The translations under genes and the position numbers were made by a program. This document shows, piece after piece, positions 51,604-60,732 of a stretch of 64,000 bases of DNA. The stretch is from assembly GCA_030527185.1 (NCBI GenBank), contig JAUNBF010000009.1, positions 1-64,000 of the forward strand, in the 5' to 3' direction. Origin of the DNA: Planctomycetia bacterium (lineage in GTDB: Bacteria > Planctomycetota > Planctomycetia > Pirellulales > Thermoguttaceae). Within the stretch, counting starts at the first letter, position 1. Each line of letters starts with the position of its first letter. Below the pieces are notes generated by a model, which was not told where the DNA came from, made no database searches, and saw only the letters and a program-made list of their open reading frames with translations.

Positions 51604-52377
51604 TTATCCATTATTTTTCATTCCGCTTGGGGAGTCGAGAAAGAGTTGGGCGTGTGGGTGGTGTCGGAGGATGCTGGCGGGGAGGGCTTCGGAAGTCGCT
51701 TCTTCGGAGAGGAGCCGCCGTACCGCGTCACGTTTGGTTCGAGCAGGAACGACACAAACCATGTGAGCCGCACTGGTTAAGGCCGGGATGGTGAGGGTGA
51801 GCGCATGGGTCGGAACCTCATCAAGTGAGGCGAAACAACCATCGTTGACCTGCTGCTGCCGACAGATGTCATCCAATTCCACGGGCTTGACCCAGACCGG
51901 GTCGTGAAAATCGGCCACGGGAGGGTCATTGAAGGCAATATGCCCGTTTTCGCCAATGCCCAGACAACAAATATCGATCGGAGCCTCCTGCAATAACGCG
52001 GCGTATCGGGCACACTCCGCTTCGGGATTTTCCGTCTGTCCTTGAAGATAATGAACGTTTTTGAACGGAAGTCGTCCCAAAAGACGTTCCTGCAAAAAAC
52101 GTCCGAATCCCTGCGGCGCTTCTGCCGAAAGGCCAAGGTACTCGTCCATGTGAAAGGCGGTCACACGCGACCAGTCGATGGATGGAGAGTGAAGCAGCCC
52201 CGCCAGCATTTCGTTCTGCGACGGAGCCGCGGCAAAAATCATCCGAATTTCCGGCTGCTTTTCCAGAAGCATCGTCATCAGCCCTTCGGTATAAGCTGCG
52301 GCGGAAAGCCCCATTTCTTCTCGAGTTGCGTACACCCGCCACGCCAGTTTCTCTTTGCGTCCTGAATTGGTAATCAT
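51604..52377 (-). CDS. nagB: Glucosamine-6-phosphate deaminase
   Basis: 257 residues from ATG 52377. It converts glucosamine-6-phosphate to fructose-6-phosphate and ammonia. Motifs FHMDEYLG (near 75-82), GIGENGHIAFNDP (near 143) and ALTLTIPALTSA are those of NagB. A longer frame exists upstream, but it crosses the promoter and is not conserved. It is first in the nagB-nagA-symporter operon, which gives a full route from imported GlcNAc-6-phosphate to glycolysis once a kinase acts (the ROK gene at 1331 is a candidate). An octamer repeat (AATTGATAATTGAT) follows the stop. Confidence 0.92.
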   Translation of the reverse strand: MITNSGRKEKLAWRVYATREEMGLSAAAYTEGLMTMLLEKQPEIRMIFAAAPSQNEMLAGLLHSPSIDWSRVTAFHMDEYLGLSAEAPQGFGRFLQERLLGRLPFKNVHYLQGQTENPEAECARYAALLQEAPIDICCLGIGENGHIAFNDPPVADFHDPVWVKPVELDDICRQQQVNDGCFASLDEVPTHALTLTIPALTSAAHMVCVVPARTKRDAVRRLLSEEATSEALPASILRHHPHAQLFLDSPSGMKNNG

Positions 52378-52467
52378 GTTTGGCCTTTGGTTTTGTGAAA
52401 TATGCCTGCCGCGTTTTTCATTTCCACGTGGTTCCTGAAAATTTTCAGGAAAAATTACTAAAAAATC

Positions 52468-52496
52468 ATTATAGGATAAATTTTTCCAAAATGCAA
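52468..52496 (-). promoter_or_regulatory. Promoter of the nagB-nagA-symporter operon
   Basis: On the minus strand TTGCAT (52496-52491), a 17-bp spacer and consensus TATAAT (52473-52468). It lies inside the apparent upstream extension of nagB. Confidence 0.8.
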
Positions 52497-52635
52497 CCAG
52501 TTTCCCTAAAAAGAATCTAAATTTTTTGAAAAATAACGATGTCCCTCCTCTCAAGAAAGAGTTTTTCTGATTGATACAATCGTTATTTCCTGCGTATGTC
52601 GCCCTTCTTGAAAAATTTTTAAAAGAGGTTAAATA

Positions 52636-52680
52636 ATGGCCGATACTATCATCAGCAAAGGATTTTGTAAAGATCATTGA
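52636..52680 (+). CDS. Possible 14-codon leader peptide
   Basis: ATG 52636 has GAGG at 52625-52628. It encodes MADTIISKGFCKDH and its TGA overlaps the next gene's ATG (TGATG at 52678-52682). The following gene lacks its own Shine-Dalgarno, so translation may be coupled. No attenuator-type hairpin was seen. Confidence 0.4.
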   Translation: MADTIISKGFCKDH

Positions 52681-54548
52681 TGATAAAACCCCTTAACGAG
52701 ATATTCTCGTTCATTTATAAGGAAACGAACGTGCCCTCACGAATTTCACTTCACGAATCAGGCGATTCCTCCTACCCATCCGTCGAAGCGGGTTTTTTGC
52801 AGGAACTTTTTTGTATCGGCAGCCTGCCGCCGATGTTGCGGCATTTTCAGAAAATGACGGGTTGGAATCTGACCTACCATCAGGTGGATTCTGCCCTTTC
52901 CCATGGATTTTCATCGGAAAATTTGACCGTTTCCATTGGCAACGTACCTCAAGAAGCGGAACTTCCCAGCCCTCTTCCGCCGTCGCTGGTTCGTGAGTTG
53001 GTGGAGGAGGAAGATTTATGGATTCCGATTGAAATAGAGGCTTGTCATGTTCCTGATCATGTTCTTTCCGAACGGCTCAAGGGGCGTAACGGAGCGTACA
53101 TGGTAGGTTTTCTCCACCTGGAAAAGGAGGCACCGAAAGAAAAACAGGAAAGGGAGGTGCTTTCTTTTGAGCAAGCACGTCGTTGGGCTGTGGCATTGGG
53201 AGATTTTCTTTCGGAAATGCAGACATTGCGAATGCAGGTTTGGGTCAACGAGTCGGAAAAAGCCAACTTTTCCAAACTCATGAATCGTCCGGTTTCGATT
53301 TCTCAGCCTGTTTTTGCCCCCTCGTTTCGACGGCTGTTGGAGTGCGTTCTAGACAATCTGGGGATGGACGCGGTGGGGATTTATCTTCTGGATACGGCAG
53401 GGACGGCCCTGAAACTGCGAGCCGGAGTGGGACTTCCTCTGGACCGGCTTTCCGTTCGCCCGCGAGTTTTGGAAGAGGCAATGCCGGATTTGATTTCGTT
53501 GCAAACGGGCGAAATCCGTGTCATCGATGAAAAAACACGTCAGGAAGGGCTGGTGCCCCCCGAAGATTTTCTCTCGGCCATTTGCCTTCCCCTGGTCACG
53601 AATCGGTCGCTGATGGGAACGGTCTGGTTTTTCTCGAATCACGATTCCGTAGTGGATGAATTTACGAGTCGGCTGGCGGAAATGGCGGCAGACCATATCT
53701 CAGGAGAATTGGAACGTGCCGCGTTTTTCAATCGTTACGCCAAGTCGCTGGAATATCGCCGGGAAGTGAAGCAGGCGGTGGAAATCCAAAAAAATCAACT
53801 TCCTCTGAAGGCCGCGTGGCTGGAAAAGATTGGACTTTTCGGCTGGGTTCGTCCGACGCGGTATGTGACTCGTGGTAACGCAACGCCCCAAGGCTTTTTT
53901 GACGAGGAAGTTTTAAGCGGAGATTTTTACGACTGGTTTTCCCTCCCCCATGGAAAATGGCTCATCGCGTTGGGAAATGTCGGTTGTCCCGGTCTGGCAG
54001 GTGCCATGATGACGGCGTCTGTCAAGTCCGCCCTGCGAAGTCATGCCTGTTATGAGCAGACCGCCTCCTCTCTGTTGCGGAAGGTTCATCAGACGCTCTG
54101 GCAGCAGTCCGCCGCGGAGGGAAAAATCTCTCTTTTTTGTGGATTGGTCGATGCGCAAAAAGAACGTCTGGCCGTTTCCTATGCCATGGCGGGAACCATT
54201 CGGGGAATCTCTTTGCAGGCAGATTCAACCACCCTTGTCCGAAAGGATACCACGGTGGAGTACACTCCATTTTTAGGCGGGTGTGCGGAATTTCACTGTT
54301 TTGAAGATATTCTCTACCTGGGCAAAGAAGAATCTCTGGTCTTGTACCACGATGGCTTTGTGGATGAGAAGGCAAGGAATGTCGATGCGCAACGGCTGGA
54401 CCGAGAACTTGCCCGCCGACTTGCCGACAAAAGAAGAGGCACGTCCCGGTTGTTGGGAAGCATCGTCAAAAATTACTTCACACGCGAGGTGGCTCCCCCC
54501 GACGGAGTAGGGCAGTCTGTTTTGGTACTCCGCAATTTTCCCGAATAA
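52680..54548 (+). CDS. SpoIIE-like PPM phosphatase with GAF-type sensor, divergent active site
   Basis: 622 residues. Residues about 1-200 are unrecognised. About 205-355 resemble a GAF domain (LECVLDNLGMDAVGIYLLD, SAICLPLVTNRSLMGTVWFF). The last 240 residues follow SpoIIE/PP2C phosphatases: LSGDFYDWF, LALGNVGCPGLAGAMM-like, YLGKEESLVLYHDGFVDEK. In the usual family the second metal motif is GDVxGHG; here Asp is Asn and HG is PG. The final DD-T motif reads PPDGVGQS. Activity may be lost or changed, giving a sensor or binding protein instead. It starts with a TGATG overlap to a short leader frame. Confidence 0.75.
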   Translation: MIKPLNEIFSFIYKETNVPSRISLHESGDSSYPSVEAGFLQELFCIGSLPPMLRHFQKMTGWNLTYHQVDSALSHGFSSENLTVSIGNVPQEAELPSPLPPSLVRELVEEEDLWIPIEIEACHVPDHVLSERLKGRNGAYMVGFLHLEKEAPKEKQEREVLSFEQARRWAVALGDFLSEMQTLRMQVWVNESEKANFSKLMNRPVSISQPVFAPSFRRLLECVLDNLGMDAVGIYLLDTAGTALKLRAGVGLPLDRLSVRPRVLEEAMPDLISLQTGEIRVIDEKTRQEGLVPPEDFLSAICLPLVTNRSLMGTVWFFSNHDSVVDEFTSRLAEMAADHISGELERAAFFNRYAKSLEYRREVKQAVEIQKNQLPLKAAWLEKIGLFGWVRPTRYVTRGNATPQGFFDEEVLSGDFYDWFSLPHGKWLIALGNVGCPGLAGAMMTASVKSALRSHACYEQTASSLLRKVHQTLWQQSAAEGKISLFCGLVDAQKERLAVSYAMAGTIRGISLQADSTTLVRKDTTVEYTPFLGGCAEFHCFEDILYLGKEESLVLYHDGFVDEKARNVDAQRLDRELARRLADKRRGTSRLLGSIVKNYFTREVAPPDGVGQSVLVLRNFPE

Positions 54549-54600
54549 GCCGTTCGGAAAAGGTATTGTTTTTCAGAATTTTTCCCTTTGAGAATTAGGA

Positions 54601-55566
54601 ATGAACCTCATGTTGTTGGAATCTCTCCTTTCCCTTTTGCGGGAATCCGCCACACTGACTCGACAAATTCAACACGATTTTATCACACCCACAACCTGGG
54701 AAAAAAAGGATAAATCGCCAGTGACCGTGGGAGATTTGGCGGTGCAGACACTCATGGCTGCCCGTTTGGAGCAACTTTGCCCGGAAATTCCTCTGGTGGC
54801 GGAGGAGTCGACCGAGGTGCTGGAATCGGACGAAGGGGAACGGTTTGGGGAGATTCTACGGCGCTATCTGGAACCTTTTTTGGGAAAATTTACGCGGGAA
54901 AATATGGTTCACTGGATTGCCCGTGGAAAAGAGGGGACGGGAACAAGCCGTTTCTGGACGCTCGACCCGATTGACGGAACGAAAGGTTTTCTGCGACGCG
55001 AACAGTATGCCACCGCACTCGCTCTGGTGGAGGAAAATCGGGTGACGATGGGATTTTTGGGACTGCCAAATTACACACAGGGAGAAAATCTGGTCCATGC
55101 GGTGCGTGGGAAGGGGACGTGGGCAAACGATTTGTGGAAACCGGGGGAGTGGAAAGCGTGCCACGTTTCCGAGCATCGAGATGTCCAGGAAGCGACCGTG
55201 CTGCGTTCCGTGGAATCGGGGCATACGAATTTGAGTCAGATGGATATTCTGGTGCGGAATTTAGGAGTCGTTCGTGAGCCGGTACGGATGGATTCGCAGG
55301 CAAAATACGCGGTTTTGGCATCCGGCAAAAGTGATTTTCTCTTTCGCCTGATTTCCGCCAAACAGCCGCATTACAAGGAAAAAATCTGGGATCAGGCCGC
55401 GGGTTCCATCATTCTGGAAGAGGCGGGGGGAAAAGTGACCGATTTGGACGGAAAAGACCTTGATTTTTCCCATGGAGAAACCCTGGAGGAAAATCGTGGC
55501 ATTTGTGCCAGTAATGGAATTTTGCACAACATTGCCCTCGACGCTATTATAGAAACAGGATGTTGA
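54601..55566 (+). CDS. 3'(2'),5'-bisphosphate nucleotidase (CysQ/HAL2 type)
   Basis: 321 residues. The inositol-phosphatase fold shows metal-binding VAEES (E near 63-66), the long insertion typical of the HAL2 group, WTLDPIDGTKGFLR near 119-132, and a C-terminal WDQAAGSIILEEAGG. The enzyme removes the 3'-phosphate from PAP, which arises from sulfation and coenzyme A chemistry. It follows the phosphatase gene by 52 bp and may be co-transcribed. Confidence 0.87.
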   Translation: MNLMLLESLLSLLRESATLTRQIQHDFITPTTWEKKDKSPVTVGDLAVQTLMAARLEQLCPEIPLVAEESTEVLESDEGERFGEILRRYLEPFLGKFTRENMVHWIARGKEGTGTSRFWTLDPIDGTKGFLRREQYATALALVEENRVTMGFLGLPNYTQGENLVHAVRGKGTWANDLWKPGEWKACHVSEHRDVQEATVLRSVESGHTNLSQMDILVRNLGVVREPVRMDSQAKYAVLASGKSDFLFRLISAKQPHYKEKIWDQAAGSIILEEAGGKVTDLDGKDLDFSHGETLEENRGICASNGILHNIALDAIIETGC

Positions 55567-55829
55567 AATTAGAGAGGTTAGAAAAATCTCCGATAAAAAA
55601 ATTTGATAAAAAATTTGGTAAAAATGATGTAAAAAGGGAACCTCCCCCATTGTCAGACGTTTCAAAGTGGTGTAACCTTTAGAAAGTTTTCCCTATTGAT
55701 GAATTTTATACGGAAAAGATTTTTCTTGGTTGTGGGTAGTCCTGTTATCAGATTGTCTGATGTCAGGTCAGATGGAAATGAAACACGAAACCGGTAGGAT
55801 GTTTCCCATAGAATAAGGATGCGAGATTG

Positions 55830-56144
55830 ATGATGACAAAAAAAGATATTGTGAGAATTGTTTCCGAAGAACTGGATTGTTCTCAAGTCCTGGTGAAAAA
55901 GATTGTTCAGCGATCTTTGGATGTGTTGATTGAAATGTTGGTATCCCAAGGACGTGTCGAATTGCGAAATTTCGGTGTTTTTGAGGTGAAACAACGAAAA
56001 TCGCGAATCGTTCGTAATCCTCGAACAGGGGAAACCATGAAAATGGAGGCTCATCGCGCGGTGAGGTTCAAAGCGGGAAAAAATATGCTGGAAAAAGTCA
56101 ATGCTCCCGTGCCGAAGAAAAGGAAGAAGCGAGAAAAGAATTGA
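55830..56144 (+). CDS. HU/IHF-family DNA-binding protein
   Basis: 104 residues; ATG 55830 or 55833, with AAGGAT upstream. The fold is complete: MTKKDIVRIVSEELDCSQV, VELRNFGVFEVKQRK and the DNA-intercalating arm IVRNPRTGETM. A Lys/Arg-rich tail (PKKRKKREKN) extends beyond the usual 90 residues. It is followed by a strong bidirectional terminator. The 263 bp upstream are AT-rich with an imperfect GATAAAAAATTTG tandem repeat and no gene. Confidence 0.92.
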   Translation: MMTKKDIVRIVSEELDCSQVLVKKIVQRSLDVLIEMLVSQGRVELRNFGVFEVKQRKSRIVRNPRTGETMKMEAHRAVRFKAGKNMLEKVNAPVPKKRKKREKN

Positions 56145-56240
56145 AAAAGTCGTTTTTCAGGAGTTTTTTATCGCCATTGCCTTTTGTTGGGGGAATTTTA
56201 TTATCAGTCTTCTTAACGGTCTACAGAAATATTTTTTATA

Positions 56241-56274
56241 AAAAATGGAAGTATGAAAAACCACTTCCATTTTT
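56241..56274. terminator. Bidirectional terminator between HU and sialidase-like genes
   Basis: A 12-bp stem (56241-56252 with 56263-56274) with A5 and T5 ends. Confidence 0.8.
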
Positions 56275-56369
56275 TATATTTTAAACTATAATTTTGGCAC
56301 TTTATCCCAAAATGACCACGACGCGGCGACAACGCAAAGTCTGTATCCCCACGCTTTTCTTAAGAAAAC

Positions 56370-57563
56370 TTACTTTTCTTCTCGAACAGGGACGGCAAAT
56401 GGCAGTGCGTCGTCTGCGCGAGTACGATGGCGGAAATGGGGAATTCGGTCCATCGTGATGTAATTGGAGTCGTGGAAATTCTTCCCGTACCAACCCAGGC
56501 GACAGACGAAAATCAGGTCTTCCCCTTCGATTCGCCAGTCGCAGTATTGGAATCCATTCTCATTTCCAAAATCCAACGGCATCTGGTAAATAATTGAACG
56601 GACTTCCCACGTCTCCAAATCGTCGGAGCAGACCAGAGCCAATGTGGAACGTACACCCCTTTGTTGCGGCAGGCGAAGGTTGGTCAAACTCCAGTATTTT
56701 CGACTGATTTCATCGTATCGAATGCAGAATTTGGAGGAGCCGCCGGGAAAATCGAGCAAGTCTTTGGCAGGATCGTAGGTGAGGACTTTACCGTCCGACG
56801 AAAGATGAAGCCGAGCAACGGTTTTGGCAGGGAGAGACTCCACACGCATAAAAACGTTCAGTTCTCCATTGGGTGCCTCCACCACATTTCCTTCCAACCA
56901 CCCTTTCCCACACGGATGGGGAACCCACTCGACGATATTGGAACGGGTCCAGTTTTTCGCGTCGAGAAGGTCGCTCTCCACGGGGGCGCTGATAATCTGC
57001 GTCTGAAACCACGGCCACGGCTGGTCGGGCGTTTTTTTCTCCGAAATGTCAATCTGCCACCAGACACGCCCTTTGGCGAACAAAACAGGAACGGGGTCGG
57101 CATAATAGGAGCGATCCGAAGCAATCAAGCCACTTTGAGCATCCGTCGGCGTACTCCACGTCCTCCCGCCATCGGTGGAACGTCGAATGGCAATACATTC
57201 GTTGGAAATTCCCGGAATGCCTGGTTTGCAAAATCCAATCGAGTAAAGCGTCTCGCCAATCCGAAAGAGTGAACCGGAATTCTGTCGGGGAAACTCACCG
57301 ATCGTCCGCCACGTTTTCCCCTGGTCTTTCGATTCGTAAATCGTCGTTCGTCGCCCTCCCGAATCTTTGCCGAACCAGTCGTGCGAAGCGACATACGTCC
57401 CGTCCGCCAGGATTTCCAACGACGGCGAACCAAGATACACCGTTTCCCAACGGTCGCTTTGCCCAATGACGATTCCTGGAGGCGGAGGCGTATTTTCTTT
57501 CTGCGGGGCGGCCCAGAGAGAAACACTCCCCAACACACAAAGTAGCCCAATCCATTTTTTCAT
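56370..57563 (-). CDS. Exported sialidase-like six-bladed propeller protein
   Basis: 397 residues from ATG 57563 (AAAGGAGAAA upstream), with a signal peptide ending at LWAA. Asp-box-like repeats are visible (SKDQGKTWRT, STDGGRTWST), as in sialidases and BNR proteins, plus Arg residues in suitable places (GGRRTTIYES). The nucleophilic Tyr/Glu pair could not be assigned with certainty. It may cleave terminal sialic acid or another acidic sugar. A TGGTATAAT extended -10 lies at 57617-57622 (minus strand). Confidence 0.7.
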   Translation of the reverse strand: MKKWIGLLCVLGSVSLWAAPQKENTPPPPGIVIGQSDRWETVYLGSPSLEILADGTYVASHDWFGKDSGGRRTTIYESKDQGKTWRTIGEFPRQNSGSLFRIGETLYSIGFCKPGIPGISNECIAIRRSTDGGRTWSTPTDAQSGLIASDRSYYADPVPVLFAKGRVWWQIDISEKKTPDQPWPWFQTQIISAPVESDLLDAKNWTRSNIVEWVPHPCGKGWLEGNVVEAPNGELNVFMRVESLPAKTVARLHLSSDGKVLTYDPAKDLLDFPGGSSKFCIRYDEISRKYWSLTNLRLPQQRGVRSTLALVCSDDLETWEVRSIIYQMPLDFGNENGFQYCDWRIEGEDLIFVCRLGWYGKNFHDSNYITMDRIPHFRHRTRADDALPFAVPVREEK

Positions 57564-57807
57564 TTCTTTCTCCTTTGGGTAAATCAAACCTCTCGTAAAA
57601 ATTGGATTCAGAAGAGATTATACCATGAGAAGAAATTTTCCGCTACTATTTTTCCGTCAATCGTTTTCAAGAATGCGACAGTGCGGCAAAAAATTCGTCA
57701 TGGATCGTCGAGCCACTTGCTGAGTTACACTCCTCAATACTCCTACGGCATACCGATTGTATCCATGGGAAATACGACGGAACTCGAACCATTCCCCATA
57801 GCACCTA

Positions 57808-58677
57808 TCAGCCAGCAAAAGTTTCCACGAGAATTCCAGTTCTTCGCTCAATTTTTTGGGCAAAATTCTCCAATACCTCTTTCGGAAGAGGGGTACAGAA
57901 AGAGCATGCGGGAGGGCGACAAATCGTGTGTAGTTGAATATGATCCAATTTCCCGCCCGATGCCAGAATTGTCTCAAGACGTCGGATATATATTTCCAGT
58001 TCCGCTTCTGGAAGGTTTTCACCCTTCAGAGCCATAAAAAGCGTTTGCAAAACGGTCCGATATTTTCGTGAAGAGTCCGTAATTCCTGCCAGAATCTCCT
58101 CGAAATCGACACTCGAACGATTTACGCGAGCATAATATTCCGCCGTTCCCGCATCAAGTTTTGCCCAGATGGCACCATTGTTGGCAGCCAGAATTTCCAG
58201 TGCCGCCTGAACTTCTGGTTTCCGCAATCGCGTTGCGTTGGTGATCAATACCAACTGCATCGCTTCCGCTGTCGGATATTTTTCGATGGCTTCCTGACGT
58301 ACTTTTGCCGCCAATTGAACCACCTTTTCGAGGGAAGGCGAAATTGTCGGTTCACCGTCGCCACTCAGAGCCAAATCATTCACTCGCCGCAGTGCTGTTG
58401 CCGTGGAATCGAAGGGCGGATGTTGAAAAATCGCTCCTGAAAGAGCTGCTTCCACACAATGTCGCAGTTCTTCTCCCATTTTTTCCAAATGGATGGGTAA
58501 TCCGGGCCGGAGTTCCTCTTTCCGCACCTGGCAATAACAACAGCGAAAATTGCATTCCCCTCCCGGCGTCAAATTCAGTCCAATCGATATTCCTCGTGAA
58601 CGACGGCTCAAAACAGGATAAACATACATGTTTTTCTGCCAGAATCGCGAATGTTGTGTGTAAAGCGAAGTGTTCAT
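57808..58677 (-). CDS. Radical SAM protein
   Basis: 289 residues. The iron-sulfur motif CNFRCCYC gives C42, C46 and C49 (CX3CX2C). The SAM-binding region has ALSGDGEPT, and LVLITNATRLRKP follows. A second CRPPACSFC motif near the C-terminus could hold another cluster or zinc. It resembles uncharacterised radical SAM proteins of the MoaA/SPASM-like group; the substrate is unknown and no partner peptide gene was seen beside it. The 244 bp to its right-hand neighbour's start (57564-57807) hold nothing recognised. Confidence 0.82.
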   Translation of the reverse strand: MNTSLYTQHSRFWQKNMYVYPVLSRRSRGISIGLNLTPGGECNFRCCYCQVRKEELRPGLPIHLEKMGEELRHCVEAALSGAIFQHPPFDSTATALRRVNDLALSGDGEPTISPSLEKVVQLAAKVRQEAIEKYPTAEAMQLVLITNATRLRKPEVQAALEILAANNGAIWAKLDAGTAEYYARVNRSSVDFEEILAGITDSSRKYRTVLQTLFMALKGENLPEAELEIYIRRLETILASGGKLDHIQLHTICRPPACSFCTPLPKEVLENFAQKIERRTGILVETFAG

Positions 58678-58761
58678 GTGCGTTCCATTAAAATTTGTAG
58701 CAAGCGACAGGAATAATCACGATACAACGTTTGAGCCGGTATTTGGGTATAAAACCGAATC

Positions 58762-60714
58762 TCAGTTCGTCGAATCCAGATAGGGGTCTTGTCCCATTTC
58801 CCGTTGAATCTTTTTTCGTTGTTTTTCAAAGTACATGAGAGCTTTACGTTGGCGGAAATGCTTTTTTTCGATTCGTCTTTGTGCTTTTTTGAAAAATTTT
58901 TCCAGATAGTCGAACCGTTTCAGCGAGTTTTCGCCTCTTTTTTTATACTTTTCTGCCGTTTTGGGACCGAAACCGGCGAGAATCAGTTCGTCGTCCAGAG
59001 AGAGATACTGGCGAACCGTCCCTGGATCACCCTGACGACCGCAGCGTCCAATCAACTGTCGGTCGATACGGGCGGATTCGTGCATTTCCGTGCAGATGAC
59101 GTGCAGCCCACCCAATTCCTCCACCCCTTTCCCCAGCCGAATGTCCGTTCCACGTCCTGCCATATTCGTCGAAACGGTGACACGTCCCATCTCCCCTGCT
59201 TTGGCAACGATTTCCGCTTCCTCCTCGACGTGATAGGCGTTGAGAATCTGGTATTCGATGTCCTTTTCATCCAGCATTCTGGCTAGAATCAACGATTTGT
59301 CAATCGACCGCGTGCCGATGAGAATGGGACGTCCTGTTGCGTGAAATTCCACGATTTCATCCACAATCGCACGGTATTTCGCGTCGGAATCACCGTAAAT
59401 GCGCGTCGGGAGGAGGATTCGCTGAGGTACTTTATTCGTCGGCACGGGAATGAAGTGGCACTGGTAGATTTTTTTCAATTCATTTTTACTGGCTGCGGCC
59501 GTACCCGTCATTCCGGCGATATTTTCGTAGCGGAGGAAAAAATCCTGAATCGTAATGCGGGCAGCCTGTCCTGTCGCGACCGTAACTTCCAGCCCCTCTT
59601 TGGCTTCCAGAGCTTGATGAATCCCGTCCCGCCATTTTCGTCCTTCGGAAAGTCGTCCGGTAAACTCATCGACAATCACGATTTCGTTATCCCGCACAAC
59701 GTATTGCCGGTCTTTCTGAAATTCTCGCTGGACTTTGATGGCTCTTTCCGTGAACGTGTACAAATCGAACATCCCGACACTATCCAACAGTGGCGGCTTT
59801 TCCAGATTGCGGACTTTCAAACGTCCTTTTCGCGTCAATTCCACCGTTTTTTTATCTTCGTCGAAATCGTAATCCTCGTCTTCGAGAAACAATTCCGCGT
59901 TCTGGGCACACCAGGTGTATGTAGCCACCTCAATTTTTTCCGCCTCTCCTGGAATGGCACTGATAATCAACGGCGTTCGAGCTTCATCGATCAGAATGCT
60001 GTCCGCCTCATCCACCAACGCAAAATAGGGGTCACGCTGCACCGGTTTATCGCCTGAGGCCTGCGTTTCTCCCAGCATGGCTCCGATCAAGTCGTTTTGT
60101 CCTTCACGGATTTTTCGCAGCAAAAGGCGGTCGCGCAGGAAGTCAAACCCGAATTCATTCGCGGTTCCGTAGGTAATATCGCAAGCATACGCATGGGCAC
60201 GTTCCTGGGGTTGTTGCTGGGACTGAATGATTCCCACCGACATTCCCACCGCGTTGTAAACCGGCTGCATCCACTGGGCATCCCGTTTGGCCAGGTAGTC
60301 GTTCACCGTCGCCAACTGCGCCCCCCGACCAGCCAGCGCGTAAAGAAACATCGGCGCGGTGGCGGTCAGCGTCTTTCCTTCCCCCGTCTGCATTTCCACA
60401 ATCGAACGGTTGAACATGGCAATCCCGCCGAGAAGCTGGACATCGTAGTGCCGCATGCCATTTTTCCGCCGAGCCGCCTCCCGAATCAGGGCGTAGGCCT
60501 CCGGGAGAATCCGTCCCAGAGGTTCGCCACTTCGGGCACGGTGTCGCAGAGAAAGTCCCTCTTTGCGGATTTGCGAGTCGGAAAGTTCCATCAGCCGAGG
60601 TTCATACGACGCAATACGTGGCAACAATTCCGTCCAACGAGCCAGTTTTCCAGGTGCCGTCAGACCGATTGTGCCACGTATTTTTCCGATGATTCCTGAA
60701 GGAACGCCGCGCAA
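58762..60714 (-). CDS. secA: Short SecA-type translocase ATPase
   Basis: 650 residues, starting at TTG 60714 with GAGG nearby. SecA motifs are present: Walker A MQTGEGKT (108-115), LVDEADSILIDEARTPLIIS, the preprotein cross-linking domain between them, TGTAAASKNELKKIY and TNMAGRGTDIRLG, ending with LIGRCGRQGDPG. The protein stops after the second nucleotide-binding fold and a short basic helix. The helical wing and C-terminal zinc/SecB linker of a standard 850-900-residue SecA are missing. It is thus probably an accessory, SecA2-like motor or a lineage-specific short form. It lies 18 bp after the cyclophilin gene. Confidence 0.85.
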   Translation of the reverse strand: MRGVPSGIIGKIRGTIGLTAPGKLARWTELLPRIASYEPRLMELSDSQIRKEGLSLRHRARSGEPLGRILPEAYALIREAARRKNGMRHYDVQLLGGIAMFNRSIVEMQTGEGKTLTATAPMFLYALAGRGAQLATVNDYLAKRDAQWMQPVYNAVGMSVGIIQSQQQPQERAHAYACDITYGTANEFGFDFLRDRLLLRKIREGQNDLIGAMLGETQASGDKPVQRDPYFALVDEADSILIDEARTPLIISAIPGEAEKIEVATYTWCAQNAELFLEDEDYDFDEDKKTVELTRKGRLKVRNLEKPPLLDSVGMFDLYTFTERAIKVQREFQKDRQYVVRDNEIVIVDEFTGRLSEGRKWRDGIHQALEAKEGLEVTVATGQAARITIQDFFLRYENIAGMTGTAAASKNELKKIYQCHFIPVPTNKVPQRILLPTRIYGDSDAKYRAIVDEIVEFHATGRPILIGTRSIDKSLILARMLDEKDIEYQILNAYHVEEEAEIVAKAGEMGRVTVSTNMAGRGTDIRLGKGVEELGGLHVICTEMHESARIDRQLIGRCGRQGDPGTVRQYLSLDDELILAGFGPKTAEKYKKRGENSLKRFDYLEKFFKKAQRRIEKKHFRQRKALMYFEKQRKKIQREMGQDPYLDSTN

Positions 60715-60732
60715 GAGAACCTCTTTTCAATC

